Position numbers and translations under genes: made by a program
Assembly (NCBI RefSeq): GCF_026230175.1
Contig: NZ_CP104208.1
Span: forward strand, 248,001 to 312,000
Reading direction: 5' to 3'
DNA: 64,000 nucleotides
Source: Desulfovibrio mangrovi
GTDB lineage: Bacteria > Desulfobacterota > Desulfovibrionia > Desulfovibrionales > Desulfovibrionaceae
The notes under the pieces: model-generated
What the model was told of the DNA's origin: nothing
The model's database searches: none
Seen by the model: only the letters and a program-made list of their open reading frames with translations
Shown here: one piece after another, positions 1-9,149 of the stretch
Layout: the number at the start of each line of letters is the position of its first letter
Position numbering within the stretch: position 1 is the first letter of the stretch

Positions 1-516
1 GCATATCCGCATCAATTCTCTGGCGGCATGCGCCAGCGTGTGGCCATTGCCACTGGTCTGCTGAACCGTCCGGATCTGATTATCGCTGACGAGCCGACCA
101 CGGCCCTGGACGTGACCATTCAGAGCCAGATTCTTGCCGAGATGCAGCAGCTTTGCCGCAAGACCGGCATGGCCCTGATGTGGATCACCCATGACCTGAC
201 CGTCATCGCGGGCCTCGCGCATCGTGTGGCGGTTATGTATGCGGGGCGTATCATTGAGGAAGGCAAGGTGACCGAGGTGCTGGATAGTCCCCTGCACCCG
301 TACACCGAAGGTCTGGTCGGTTCCGTGCCCAGCCGCAACCATCGCGGCGAGGCGCTGTATCAGATCCCGGGCATGACGCCGTCTCTCATCAACCTGCCGG
401 AGGGCTGTGCCTTCCGTCTGCGTTGTCCCAAGGCAACAGACGCCTGTCTGCAGGAACCGCCGATGACGGAAGTTTCTGCAACGCGCCGTGTGCGCTGCTT
501 CCATCCCAACTTATGA
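1..516 (+). CDS. Oligopeptide/dipeptide ABC transporter ATPase, DppD/OppD type (5' end outside window)
   Basis: Inner-membrane peptide importer ATPase; only the last 171 codons are present and the frame is open from base 1, so the true start lies upstream. The visible part opens with the ABC signature (FSGGMRQR, residues 6-13), then the Walker B/D-loop [12 protein letters not shown] and the switch histidine in [10 protein letters not shown]. It closes with the cysteine-containing C-terminal region ([10 protein letters not shown]) typical of oligopeptide transporter ATPases. The next gene encodes the partner ATPase, and its possible starts overlap or follow the stop of this one, so the pair is an operon in DppD-DppF order. 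The ligand (dipeptide, oligopeptide or nickel) cannot be told without the binding protein. Confidence 0.93.
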   Translation, partial: AYPHQFSGGMRQRVAIATGLLNRPDLIIADEPTTALDVTIQSQILAEMQQLCRKTGMALMWITHDLTVIAGLAHRVAVMYAGRIIEEGKVTEVLDSPLHPYTEGLVGSVPSRNHRGEALYQIPGMTPSLINLPEGCAFRLRCPKATDACLQEPPMTEVSATRRVRCFHPNL

Positions 517-539
517 GCCTCTCGCAGGACAGACAGATT

Positions 540-1547
540 ATGAGCGAATTGAAAACTCCCTATCTCCGCTGCGAGAATGTCAGCCGTGTTTTTACCAAGA
601 AGCTGGATTTCGCTGGACGCATAGCCCGCTCCCTCGGCTCCAAGCTGCGGGAAGAGCGGGTTCAGGCTGTGGATTCCGTCAACCTTTCCGTTATGCAGGG
701 CGAAGTGATCGGCCTTGTGGGCGAGTCCGGTTGCGGCAAGTCCACTCTCGGACGCATGCTTTGCGGCATTCTGCCCCGTAGCGGCGGAAGCATCTATTAC
801 AAGGGCACGGATGTAGATCAACTGCATGGCAAGGCGGCCAAGGAATATGCCGTGAACGTGCAGATGATCTTTCAGGACCCCTTTGCCTCGCTGAACCCCC
901 GCATGCGGGTGCGCAAGATCATCGGGGAAGCACCGTTGTACCACGGTCTGACCACCTCCAAGGAGCTGGATGCCTATCTGGACGAGGTCATGCTGCGCTG
1001 CGGGCTGGACCCCAGCTACAAGAACCGTTATCCGCACCAGTTCTCCGGCGGTCAGCGCCAGCGCATAGGCATTGCCCGCGCCATGGCCGTGCAGCCGGAA
1101 TGCCTTGTGTGCGACGAATCCGTTGCGGCGCTGGACGTGTCCATTCAGGCCCAGATTCTGAACCTGTTCATGCAACTGCGCCGCGAACTGAACCTGACCT
1201 GCGTTTTCATCAGCCATGACCTTGGCGTGGTGGAGCACATTTCAGACCGGATCGCGGTGATGTACCTCGGACGCATCGTGGAAATCGCACCGGTGGACGC
1301 GCTTTTTGATGATCCGTTCCATCCCTACACCAAGGCGCTGCTGAACGAAGTGCCCCGCCTTGACCGCCGTGGCGTGGACTTTACCCCGCTGGAGGGCGAA
1401 ATCCCCTCGCCGCTGGACCCGCCGTCCGGCTGTCACTTCCATCCGCGTTGTCCGCAGGTGATGGACATCTGCAGGCGTGAGCGCCCCGAAGACGTGGAAA
1501 TTGCCCCGGGCAGGCGCACCTGCTGCCACCTTGCGACGATGAAGTAA
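540..1547 (+). CDS. Oligopeptide/dipeptide ABC transporter ATPase, DppF/OppF type
   Basis: Second ATPase of the peptide importer, 335 residues, the usual size. Walker [10 protein letters not shown] lies at 61-69, the Q-loop FQDP at 111-114, the signature FSGGQRQR at about 168-175, and Walker B at 188-193. The residue after the catalytic Glu is Ser (CDES) rather than the commoner Pro. A C-terminal cysteine region (CHFHPRCPQ) matches the family. The ATG at 540 is chosen because homologues begin close to that point and an AGGA lies upstream. An in-frame ATG at 513 overlaps the preceding TGA as ATGA and would add nine residues, so translational coupling is possible. A strong terminator follows. 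Confidence 0.94.
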   Translation: MSELKTPYLRCENVSRVFTKKLDFAGRIARSLGSKLREERVQAVDSVNLSVMQGEVIGLVGESGCGKSTLGRMLCGILPRSGGSIYYKGTDVDQLHGKAAKEYAVNVQMIFQDPFASLNPRMRVRKIIGEAPLYHGLTTSKELDAYLDEVMLRCGLDPSYKNRYPHQFSGGQRQRIGIARAMAVQPECLVCDESVAALDVSIQAQILNLFMQLRRELNLTCVFISHDLGVVEHISDRIAVMYLGRIVEIAPVDALFDDPFHPYTKALLNEVPRLDRRGVDFTPLEGEIPSPLDPPSGCHFHPRCPQVMDICRRERPEDVEIAPGRRTCCHLATMK

Positions 1548-1573
1548 GGCAAGCCCGCATCTATAAGATAATA

Positions 1574-1606
1574 AAAGCCCCGCCGGAGATCTGGCGGGGC
1601 TTTTTG
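1574..1606. terminator. Bidirectional intrinsic terminator after the ABC transporter operon
   Basis: A GC-rich stem (AAAAGCCCCGCC paired with GGCGGGGCTTTTT around an 8-base loop) is flanked by A and T runs, so it can end the transporter transcript and the converging HIT gene. Confidence 0.9.
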
Positions 1607-1664
1607 TATTTTTCTTGGGCAGTTCGGGGAAAGTGTTTTTCAAAGCTGTTGCGCAAGGGGAGGG

Positions 1665-2063
1665 CTAGTACCCTCGTTTCCCCGGAATAACCCCGCGCAC
1701 GCCCCCGCGCGGATTCTCGCAATCGCCTTTCCGCCGCGGAATGAGATGGATGTGACAGTGAAAGACGGTCTGTCCGGCATCGAATCCATTGTTGATGCCG
1801 ATATTGAAGCCTGTGACGGACGGGTCCTCCTGTTGAATAGCTTCCCTCAATTGGTGCAGCAGATAGTCCGCGTCTTTCTTTTCATCGGCTGTGAGCGAAA
1901 AATAGTCCGGAGCATGGCGCTTGGGAACGATGAGCAGGTGACCATCCGTTACCGGATACTTGTCGTGGAAGGCGAAGCAAGCTCCATGTTCGGCAACGGG
2001 TGAAGCGGAGGCGATGATCTTGCAGAATATACAATCTGCTGAATCGTCAGTAGGGGCTGGCAT
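1665..2063 (-). CDS. HIT family nucleotide hydrolase/transferase (HINT branch)
   Basis: Cytoplasmic 132-residue histidine-triad protein that hydrolyses nucleoside phosphoramidates or related adenylated compounds. The active-site HCHIH lies at 102-106, followed by LIPRR. An N-terminal CIFC (11-14) fits the zinc-binding HINT/HIT subgroup. The ATG at 2063 is chosen because AAGGAG sits eight bases upstream and the family begins a few residues before CIFC. The open frame extends further upstream but that part is not protein-like. Monocistronic, convergent with the transporter operon. The exact substrate is unknown. Confidence 0.93.
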   Translation of the reverse strand: MPAPTDDSADCIFCKIIASASPVAEHGACFAFHDKYPVTDGHLLIVPKRHAPDYFSLTADEKKDADYLLHQLREAIQQEDPSVTGFNIGINNGFDAGQTVFHCHIHLIPRRKGDCENPRGGVRGVIPGKRGY

Positions 2064-2291
2064 GAGAACTCCTTGCCGTATCGGGGGATTATTGTGTGTG
2101 GGCGATTCTGTTGGGTCTTTTTGTTTCATGAATTGGGGGGGCTGTAAATCGGCGAGGCAGCCTGCGTTACTGTGTCTGCGTTGCTCCCTTGTGTGTTTGG
2201 GGTATTTGACTTGTCCGCTATTCGTGAGCACTTATGAATCTGTTCCGCTGGTTGGCGGGCTCATAACGTACCGTCCCATAATGGAGAAGTC

Positions 2292-3614
2292 ATGCGTTCA
2301 GTCATAAAACGGATTTGTATCACTGCAGGTGTTGTGCTGCTTTCCCTGTTTGGCGTCTATCTTTTGGGAGCCGTCTCCGTTCTGGCAGATCTGGTTGCAC
2401 GTATTCATCCTGAGCTGGCCCCGTGGGCCGTATTTTTGTGCCTCGTGCTTATCGCATATGCCGTATGGCGGGCTGCGACACCTTTTTTCAGGCCGCATGC
2501 CCTGATGCTTTCTGCAACCCCTGACGAGGCGGAACTTGAGGCATATAAAAAGGAACTGCTGGGGCGTTTGCGTACGAATGACTTTCTGCGGGAGCAGGGC
2601 GTCTCGCTGGAAAGCGAAGAGGATGTGCAAAATGCTCTGGTGTTGCTGCAACTAAAGGCCAATGAAGATATCCGGAAGACGGCAAAGCAGGTTTTTACGG
2701 GCACCGCTGTCTCGCAGAACGGTAAGCTGGACTCTTTGATCGTGCTGACTCTGCTGGCACGGCTCATCTGGCGGATATCCGCGTTGTATAATCAGCGACC
2801 GGCACCTTCCGAACTGCTGTCATTATATTCCAATGTGGCTGTTACGTCCTTTCTTGCTGCCGGTATTGAAGATCTTGGGGGTGAAGAAGCCATGGGCAGC
2901 ATCATCGGTCCTGCCGTGGCCTCATCTGCGTTAGGGGCACTGCCCGGCGCAGAAGCCGTTGCTACAGCGGTGACAGCTTCGCTGGTTGATGGTTCTGCAA
3001 ATGCTTTGCTGACGCTTCGTACAGGTATTCTGGCACGGAATTATCTTTCGGGCTCACTGTCTGCGCATGGAGGCAACAGGCGAGCTGCAACGGCAGAGGC
3101 GCTTTCAATGCTGGCCGATATCTCCGGCGAAACCATCAAGGCAGTCCTTTCCAAAACAGGTCAGGCTGCTGCTCAGGTTTGCGGTAAAAAGATCGGTGAT
3201 GCCGTCAGCGCAGGTGCGAGGACAGCACGAAAGGCGGCAGAAGGTGTTGTCGACGGTGTCGGCGGCGCGGCCCGCACTGTGGGCACTGGAGTAGGGGGCG
3301 CTGCAAAGGCTGTGGGGACCGGCGTTGGTGGTGCCGCTCGCGCGGTGGGGGCCGGTGTACGCTCTGCGATTGAAACCGCTGGAACCGGCGTGAATGAGGG
3401 AGCTTGTGTCATACGTAACGGCGCTGTGGGAGCCGCTGCTACCGTGGGGAACTCCGCCTCAGTCTTTGGTAAGTCTGTGGCAAAAGGAGCGCTCGGTTCT
3501 GCACGGAGTATCGGTAGCGGTGTAAAGGAAGGCGGCCGAGTTGCATCCGGCTTGTGGAGCCGTGCCGGAATTCAGTCATCGAAAATTTGGCGACGAATTA
3601 GACGTTCGCGGTAA
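2292..3614 (+). CDS. DUF697/YcjF-like membrane protein with an 11-residue Gly/Ala repeat tail
   Basis: A 440-residue inner-membrane protein of unknown function. Two hydrophobic segments (about 8-32 and 45-62) form an N-terminal membrane hairpin. A central region (about 130-290) resembles the DUF697 family, with repeated Ala/Gly-rich helices and an ISGETIKAVLSKTGQ-like segment. From about residue 320 an 11-residue motif of the type GVGGAARxVGT repeats four to five times and then decays. The C terminus is strongly basic (KIWRRIRRSR). GGAGAAG lies five bases before the ATG. No operon partner is visible. The domain call is by resemblance only. Confidence 0.72.
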   Translation: MRSVIKRICITAGVVLLSLFGVYLLGAVSVLADLVARIHPELAPWAVFLCLVLIAYAVWRAATPFFRPHALMLSATPDEAELEAYKKELLGRLRTNDFLREQGVSLESEEDVQNALVLLQLKANEDIRKTAKQVFTGTAVSQNGKLDSLIVLTLLARLIWRISALYNQRPAPSELLSLYSNVAVTSFLAAGIEDLGGEEAMGSIIGPAVASSALGALPGAEAVATAVTASLVDGSANALLTLRTGILARNYLSGSLSAHGGNRRAATAEALSMLADISGETIKAVLSKTGQAAAQVCGKKIGDAVSAGARTARKAAEGVVDGVGGAARTVGTGVGGAAKAVGTGVGGAARAVGAGVRSAIETAGTGVNEGACVIRNGAVGAAATVGNSASVFGKSVAKGALGSARSIGSGVKEGGRVASGLWSRAGIQSSKIWRRIRRSR

Positions 3615-3721
3615 TGTCGGGATGCCATTTTTTAGGCAAATGCGTAGCTAGTCGTTGAGCGAATACAGGGCACGCAGCGCCCGAACTTCGGAGCACAGAC
3701 GTGGCACAAAAGCGCACATGG

Positions 3722-3766
3722 CAAAAAAAGCGGGTTATCTGCACTCTGATTGATGCGGATAACCCG
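3722..3766 (-). terminator. Intrinsic terminator downstream of a tRNA-Leu 3' remnant
   Basis: On the minus strand ACGGGTTATC pairs with GATAACCCG around an 18-base loop and is followed by CTTTTTTT. It sits 14 bases past the CCA end of the tRNA-like fragment, the usual place for a tRNA gene terminator. Confidence 0.75.
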
Positions 3767-3779
3767 TTATTCTATTTCA

Positions 3780-3800
3780 TGGTACCGAGGGCGAGACTCG
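3780..3800 (-). repeat. Displaced tRNA-Leu 3' end (probable old attachment site)
   Basis: Read on the minus strand, CGAGTCTCGCCC then TCGGTACCA is the 3' half of a T-arm, the acceptor strand and an encoded CCA of a tRNA-Leu. No anticodon or D arm precedes it. It matches the fragment at 54318-54338 at 19 of 21 positions. This is the pattern left when an integrase recombines inside a tRNA 3' end and displaces the original end. Confidence 0.65.
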
Positions 3801-4363
3801 GAGTTTTGGTTGGGTTAACTGTCTGTTGTAACAGTCTTTTCTTAGGGGGCGTTCGGTCTTTTCTCTAAAATTGATCGCTGAAATGGATTAACTGTGTGTC
3901 CATGTGTAAAGGTGTGGTGAATTGTTCTTGAATTTTCAGTAGATATACTCAGCTTTCTACACCAAAAATTGGGGAGGGTAGAGGGCTCGGAATGTAGAGA
4001 TCGGTATCCATTCTCAGTTCTTGGACTGAGATAGATGCTCTCCGCTTAACATGTCAGATCATCACTGTTGTGGGTTTACAACCAATCGGTGGCATTGTCC
4101 TGCGCTTCTTCAACGTTTGAGAACAGAATTTACCCAAGTCAATCGGAACGGATAGTTATGTTATGTCGCTCTACATAGGCGTTCTGTTGAGAGGCGTTTA
4201 TTTGCATAGATGGAAAGCTGATTCGTTTTGGCTACTGGGAGTTTTCAGCTTCGTGTACGAATGTTGCGCTGTGTCCCTATAAAATCAATTACCCAAGAGC
4301 AGGTGCGTGCTAGGGTTGGATTAACCAGTATCAGGTTTATCGAACAATAGCTGCGAGGTTGCC

Positions 4364-5257
4364 ATGTTTAAGAAGATATTGCTTGCCATATCGCCCAGTG
4401 TCCAGACGCAGAGTGCGCCGAAGGCGGCGTTCGACATCGCCAGACGATGCGGCGCGGAGCTTGTCATCTTCCACTCGCACCCGCTGCCCAAGGATTCGTG
4501 GATCAACATGGCTGACCTGATATCGGAGGAGCAACTTGTATCGGCCATAGCCAAGCGCATTGAGGAGGTTTACGCCGACGATCTGAAAACCCTGCCGGGT
4601 TACTCCATCCGTGTTTCCACGCGCTCTGTCGCAGAGGAGGTTTCGCCGCTGGTCTGCAAGGAGAAGGTGGATCTCATCGTCATGGGGCACCACACCAGTG
4701 ACGAACGGCGTAAAAAGAAAATGTGGGGCATGGTTGATACGCATGTTGAAAGGGTCTGCAACGAGGCGACATGTCCGGTGATGGTGGTGACCAACGAGGC
4801 TTCCAGCATCGCCGCGGGCGTAAAGCGCATAGCCGTGGCAACGGACTTTTCCACACCGTCCGAATACGCCCTGCGCTTTGCTGCTTGGCTCGCCGCAGAG
4901 TGCGGCGCTAAGCTGGACATCTTCCACGTGCTGGACGTGGGCCTCTGCTACCCCAATCCGGAATACTATCAACAGGACATGGAAGTATTCGTAGCCAAGG
5001 CCAAGAAAAAGATGGAGCAGAAGTACGCCCGGTTCCTGAACGGGCTTGAATATGAGTTCCAAGCGTGGGAAGGTGCTCCGTTCGTGGAAGTGCTTAAGTT
5101 CGCCCGGTGGAACAAGTCCGACTTGCTCGTCATGGCGCACCACTCGTCCATCAAGGACTCCCATAGGGCACTCATCGGCTCCACCGTGATTCAGGTGGCA
5201 CTCTCTCCGGGGTGTCCGGCGATCATCGTGAACTATCACCCCAAGGTCTGCATGTAA
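4364..5257 (+). CDS. Tandem universal stress protein (two UspA domains)
   Basis: A 297-residue cytoplasmic protein with two Usp domains in tandem (about 1-145 and 146-297). Each starts with a beta strand of the type KKILLAISPSVQT or VKRIAVATDFSTPS and ends with a hydrophobic strand (CPVMVVTN, CPAIIVNY). Glycine-containing nucleotide-loop elements are partly kept: the first half has VMGHHTSDERRKKKMWG, the second VMAHHSSIKDSHRALIGS. ATP binding is therefore plausible in at least one half. Such proteins respond to energy or oxidative stress; the target is unknown. GAGG precedes the ATG. Single gene with its own terminator. Confidence 0.93.
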   Translation: MFKKILLAISPSVQTQSAPKAAFDIARRCGAELVIFHSHPLPKDSWINMADLISEEQLVSAIAKRIEEVYADDLKTLPGYSIRVSTRSVAEEVSPLVCKEKVDLIVMGHHTSDERRKKKMWGMVDTHVERVCNEATCPVMVVTNEASSIAAGVKRIAVATDFSTPSEYALRFAAWLAAECGAKLDIFHVLDVGLCYPNPEYYQQDMEVFVAKAKKKMEQKYARFLNGLEYEFQAWEGAPFVEVLKFARWNKSDLLVMAHHSSIKDSHRALIGSTVIQVALSPGCPAIIVNYHPKVCM

Positions 5258-5294
5258 CAGGCTGCCGACAAGTCCACGTTCTCAAAAAAACAAC

Positions 5295-5334
5295 GGGCGC
5301 GGAAACCGGAAAACTCCGGCTCTGCGCCCTTTTT
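5295..5334 (+). terminator. Intrinsic terminator after the stress protein
   Basis: Nested hairpin: GGGCGC pairs with GCGCCC, enclosing CCGG/CCGG, followed by TTTTT. Confidence 0.88.
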
Positions 5335-5339
5335 CGTAT

Positions 5340-6618
5340 ACACAAACGAACAGAAAGCAGGCCTCACCCGTGACCGCAGCTTCAAGTTGATGCTGTAAAC
5401 TAAAAAACACTTGTCGAAGTTGGTTGTTCCGATAACATTTTAAAATAGTTGCCTAATTAATGAAAATTGAATTCCTGGTCCCTGGGGGGGTACTCTTCTT
5501 ATGATGCATGGCGCTTCTGAGCTGCGCCAACGTCACCTTACCACTTTGAGCGAGTTTGTGAGTTTCTGTGATTATTGATCCTCGACAGGTTGGTTGATGG
5601 CAGTTTCTCCACGATTCCTTTGGAATGGTTATTTCAAATTCAACATGCTTCATGGCTTCCTCGACGAGGAAGTGAACCCGATGTTGTTTGTAGTAATCCT
5701 CTGGAATCGGGCTTTTCCCGAGCTGCTTGTGTCCGTATCGCTTGTCGATTTTTTGAGGAAGGGGAATAGGCGCTCTTCACCTGCGGATTTCATCTCTGAC
5801 ACATAGCTTTCGAAGCCCAAGGTCGTATGTACGTAATTGTGGACAGGGACTTTCCGCTTTGCCGTTGGGGTTTTGATACGTTTGTCTTCGTCGTCAGCGT
5901 TGATGTCTCGCCGTTTATGGACCGTACGGGAATATCCTCAAGGATGAGCTTGAGATGGTTGAAGCGGCGGGGGGGATCTTCAACATCACGTCCCGTCCAT
6001 TATCCCGTCTGATTTTGAACCTGCAGTACCGATCAATGAGTTCGAACAGAGTGATTTCAGTTTCCGGCTGGAAGGCTGGTTGGGGGAGCGGGGCCGTTGG
6101 TTCCTTCATCTCATAGCGTTCCAGAATCGGTATTTCGAAGTCGTAGTCATCTTCGGAGCGTTCGAACAAACCACACCGACTCCGGCTATGCTTACTCTTT
6201 GACTTTGGGCCGCATAAAAAGAGGCAGGCACCAAGTGTGGAGGTGCCTGCCGTGGAAACGGTGGTCTGGGTCTGCCTGACCTACCGCATGAGGTATGCTG
6301 CAGATAACCGAAGTGCGAACAGGTGGCACAAGTGCTGTCCTGTTTCGGGATCGCGGTCTCCAGTCGGGGGGTGCAACATATCTCAATACCGTGTTTCTCC
6401 GCTGTGTGCGGGTAACGGAATAAGTGGGGTATGAAATAAAGATGCCTATGTTGTGTATATTGTTTTGTTTCAATGGGTTGGGTTTTGTTCTTGGGGAGAC
6501 TTAGAGTGGTTTTTGCAAAAAGTCCGGTTTCTGTAGAGTAGGCAACTGGCCTGAAACGGTATCCCAAAGTTGTAAGGTTGTTGTGGAGACTTAGTGTCAT
6601 GCTAGAAGAAAATTTTGT
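5340..6618. other. Gene-poor interval between stress protein and diguanylate cyclase
   Basis: Apart from the integrase remnant, the interval shows only short frames lacking ribosome binding sites or recognisable domains. No tRNA, CRISPR or insertion-sequence ends were seen. Confidence 0.5.
5453..6170 (-). pseudogene. Decayed tyrosine recombinase (phage-type integrase) remnant
   Basis: Reading the minus strand in shifting frames gives pieces typical of one integrase family. The first (from 6169 leftward) is an acidic linker followed by LFELIDRYCRFKIRRDNG, the start of the core-binding domain. The second (about 5900-5690) is KRIKTPTAKRKVPVHNYV then EMKSAGEERLFPFLKK, the strand-turn and RLFP region of the catalytic domain. 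The third, in another frame, is DKRYGHKQLGK. Between and after these are frameshifts and stops, and the catalytic H-x-x-R and Tyr box is not recoverable. So this is a dead gene, about 0.6 kb long. Family recognition is by eye. Confidence 0.6.
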
Positions 6619-8295
6619 TCAGCGTTTTTGACGTTTTTCCAGATACATGTTTTTATCTGCAGATGCTATGAGTGATTCTGTGTTTGTACCATCTTGTGGA
6701 AAGAATGCGTATCCAATGCTGAATTCCAAGTTTATGCTAATTCCATGGATTCTTAATGGGTTGTAGAGGGAGTTTTTAATTTTTTCAATTACTGTTGAAA
6801 CATCATGATCTGTTTTTACGCCATTTAAAATTATTGTGAACTCATCGCCAGCAAGTCGTCCTACAGTGTCGCACGCACGAAGATGTGTCGATACTATGCT
6901 GGAAAAGTGTCTGAGAACCTCGTCTCCAACATGGTGCCCATAGTTGTCATTTATCGTCTTGAAGTGATCAAGGTCTGCAAAAAGTAGTGCGAAGCTTTCT
7001 TTCGTTCTGCTGCAGCGGTTGATTTCTCCGGAAAGTTTTTCAGTAAAAAGTAGGCGGTTTGGGAGTCCGGTTAGGGCGTCGAAATACGCGAGCTTGCGTA
7101 AACGTGTTTCGGCGAGAGTCATCTCCGTTGTGTCCTGAATAGTCAGAATATAGCCTCGCAATTCATCGCCATCCCATACTCCAGAGATGGAGAGCTTTAA
7201 GTGAGAGTGTATCTCGTTATTTGGGCCATATAGTCTGATTTCGGGGTTTTGGGTTTTACTCAGGGTGTGGAGTTGGTTTTCAATGCCCGCTAGTGTTGGG
7301 AGTCTCTCGGCTACCACATTGATTGTGGCGTTTTCGATGTCGAACTCTGTGGTGTTAAGTATGTCCAGTGCTGCCTGATTGAAAGAATGGATGGTAAGCG
7401 ATGTGGTGAATCCCAGAATACCTATCTTTAATGGCTGGTCCAGGAAATTGCATGAAGCTGGAAGTGTTGATGATTCATCGTTCGCGGCCTCTGGCGGCGT
7501 GTGTGACAAAGGCAATTGCTGTTTAATGTGAAGGCCGAGGGCATTTTCCAGCTGTTGCTTGGATATGACAGTCAGTGCCCCGGAATCAAGGGCGTAAAAA
7601 GCGAGTTTGGAACTGTCAAATTTTGTGAGGGCTGTGTGCGCATGATCTGATGATCTGAATAACGGTAGATCGGTCTCCGTCACAGATCGGACTGTCATAT
7701 CCCATAAATTCTTCTGCTGTTGTATGGAGTTGGAAATTGCTGTCCGTGTGACAACGCCTAGCGCTCTTCCTTCTTCATTCACGGTTAGAAAGTGGATATT
7801 GTCGTGACTTAGCGCTTCTAGTGCATTTAGGCATGATGCAGAAGCGGGAATTGGCTGTTGCATGCGAACTGTTGTGCCTAGAATATTGCCGAGGCTGGTT
7901 CGTTTTAGCTGGACGAGGGTATTAAGGCGAATGGTACATAGAGAACGCAAAGCGCCTGTTGGAAAGTTGATGATAATGTTGTCTACCGATTCAAGCAGCT
8001 GTTCTGCGAGTAGGTCGATGACGCGAGCGGACGATGGATACATTATGAACCGCGAGGAAATCAGTTGGTTAAGCTGAGTTGCATCTATGCGGAGACTATT
8101 CTCTGAAATCTGCCGTATCAGGCCGGGTGCGTTCAAGATTCCGGATGGTACGTCTTCGCGCATTGCAACGACACAGGCCGTAGGTTCCTGTTTAAAGGCT
8201 TTGACGACATCTGTGGTCGGGGCATTCATGGGCAATGCAATGCAGGGAGAGCTAGATAGCTCTGCTAGTGTGGTATAGAAAGAGTAGTTGGTCAT
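6619..8295 (-). CDS. Diguanylate cyclase with N-terminal CBS-like and PAS regions
   Basis: A 558-residue cytoplasmic signalling enzyme expected to make cyclic di-GMP from GTP. Residues 1-250 look like CBS-type sensory repeats (ending HFLTVNEEGRALGVVTRT and similar). Residues about 285-395 form a PAS-like domain ending in the connector TIQDTTEMTLAETRLRKLA. The GGDEF domain runs from about 400 and carries the active-site variant AGDEF (482-486). The upstream inhibitory site RACD (473-476) is spaced exactly five residues before it. There is no EAL domain and no membrane segment, so it probably senses a cytoplasmic nucleotide or metabolite. It lies beside a PilZ receptor gene and the exopolysaccharide locus. 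Confidence 0.92.
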   Translation of the reverse strand: MTNYSFYTTLAELSSSPCIALPMNAPTTDVVKAFKQEPTACVVAMREDVPSGILNAPGLIRQISENSLRIDATQLNQLISSRFIMYPSSARVIDLLAEQLLESVDNIIINFPTGALRSLCTIRLNTLVQLKRTSLGNILGTTVRMQQPIPASASCLNALEALSHDNIHFLTVNEEGRALGVVTRTAISNSIQQQKNLWDMTVRSVTETDLPLFRSSDHAHTALTKFDSSKLAFYALDSGALTVISKQQLENALGLHIKQQLPLSHTPPEAANDESSTLPASCNFLDQPLKIGILGFTTSLTIHSFNQAALDILNTTEFDIENATINVVAERLPTLAGIENQLHTLSKTQNPEIRLYGPNNEIHSHLKLSISGVWDGDELRGYILTIQDTTEMTLAETRLRKLAYFDALTGLPNRLLFTEKLSGEINRCSRTKESFALLFADLDHFKTINDNYGHHVGDEVLRHFSSIVSTHLRACDTVGRLAGDEFTIILNGVKTDHDVSTVIEKIKNSLYNPLRIHGISINLEFSIGYAFFPQDGTNTESLIASADKNMYLEKRQKR

Positions 8296-8407
8296 TGTTT
8301 TGGGTTAACGTTGTTTCGTCTTGAAAAACCGGAAATCTTCACCATGAACAGTTTGTTAAATAGGCGGTTGCCAATTTTTCCTTTTGAAATGAATGTGCGG
8401 AGGTGGC

Positions 8408-8423
8408 TGGCATAGATATGGCA
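8408..8423 (+). promoter_or_regulatory. Possible sigma-54 promoter upstream of the PilZ gene
   Basis: TGGCAT, five bases, then TGGC. The GG-to-GC spacing of ten bases is right, but the -12 element deviates (TGGC for TTGC). Weak on its own; supported only by the stronger sites nearby. Confidence 0.3.
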
Positions 8424-8508
8424 AGAACCTGGCATGCAAATGTTAAGCCGTTTTTGCTTGTGACTGATTGTTGGTCATTGTCTGTAATGGTTTTGATGGG
8501 GGGGCTTG

Positions 8509-8985
8509 GTGAAATCTAGTATTACAGTCTGCTTTGAGCTGCCTGAGGCTTTGTACAAGGCGTTGAATGCGCTTGCAGTTGAAAAAGGAATTGTTCCTGA
8601 GGGGGTGTATGTAGAGGCGTTGCAAGCATACTTTAGGGAGAATGTTGCTCGAAAGTCTACTGAGCGAAGACGCCATCAGCGCGTGCAGGTCGGGGCCAAA
8701 GCTGTTGCCAAGGTGGTGGGAAAGGAGGCCGGTTCCCTTGTGGTAACCGGGCGCATTCTCGATGTTTCCCTAGGGGGACTTAGGCTGGAATGTTCAGAGC
8801 TTGAGTCTTTGCTTGGCGAGGGGGACATGCTTGAAGTGGTTTTCAGCATTCCCGGCATTGATATGCCAGTTTACTTTACCTGTAAGGTGTGCAGCGTGCT
8901 TCGTGGTGATCTTCCCGAATTGGGGTGCTCGTTTGTCGGGGCTGCCGGGGGGAGCCTGAATCTGCTGAAAGGGTATATTGGCTAG
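8509..8985 (+). CDS. PilZ-domain c-di-GMP receptor with N-terminal helical/RHH-like region
   Basis: A 158-residue cytoplasmic protein. The PilZ domain begins near residue 52 with RRRHQR and continues to DVSLGG, together the R-x3-R and D/N-x-S-x2-G motifs that bind cyclic di-GMP. The N-terminal 45 residues (TVCFELPEALYKALNALAVE) resemble a ribbon-helix-helix or small helical adaptor and may mediate DNA binding or dimerisation. The start is GTG at 8509 with a poly-G Shine-Dalgarno four bases away; a TTG three bases earlier is less well spaced. It lies between the cyclase and the PrsR regulator, and so probably relays c-di-GMP to the matrix pathway. Confidence 0.85.
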   Translation: MKSSITVCFELPEALYKALNALAVEKGIVPEGVYVEALQAYFRENVARKSTERRRHQRVQVGAKAVAKVVGKEAGSLVVTGRILDVSLGGLRLECSELESLLGEGDMLEVVFSIPGIDMPVYFTCKVCSVLRGDLPELGCSFVGAAGGSLNLLKGYIG

Positions 8986-9085
8986 TGTGTTGCTGTGGTT
9001 GGCGCGTAACGACCTTGCTCTCTTTTCTATCTAATTGATGACGGCCTAGCAGGGCAGGGGGCTTCAACGTGCCGCCACGATAAGA

Positions 9086-9111
9086 AACCCCTCGCCGTTC
9101 GGCGAGGGGTT
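9086..9111. terminator. Bidirectional terminator between PilZ gene and prsR
   Basis: An 11-bp perfect stem (AACCCCTCGCC/GGCGAGGGGTT) around GTTC, in the convergent gap. The minus strand reads into TTTCTTA. A second smaller hairpin with a T-rich tail follows at 9127-9150. Confidence 0.8.
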
Positions 9112-9149
9112 GTCAGCCGTCCGAAGTCGCCCTTAAGGCGGCTTTTGTT

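Larger units (their letters stand above)
3615..4363. other. Gene-poor interval with tRNA-Leu 3' scar
   Basis: No convincing coding region on either strand. The interval holds the minus-strand terminator hairpin at 3731-3766 and the tRNA-Leu 3' fragment at 3780-3800, described separately. The remaining 560 bases show no recognisable repeat, RNA or transposase remnant and are probably decayed DNA plus the promoter of the stress protein. Confidence 0.6.

Noticed and set aside
360-1238. Long open frame on the minus strand opposite the ABC transporter genes
   Set aside because: Antisense of two well-conserved ATPase genes; His/Gly/Gln-rich shadow sequence without domain or ribosome binding site.
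4337-5239. Long open frame opposite the stress protein
   Set aside because: Exact antisense shadow of a clear two-domain Usp gene; composition bias only.
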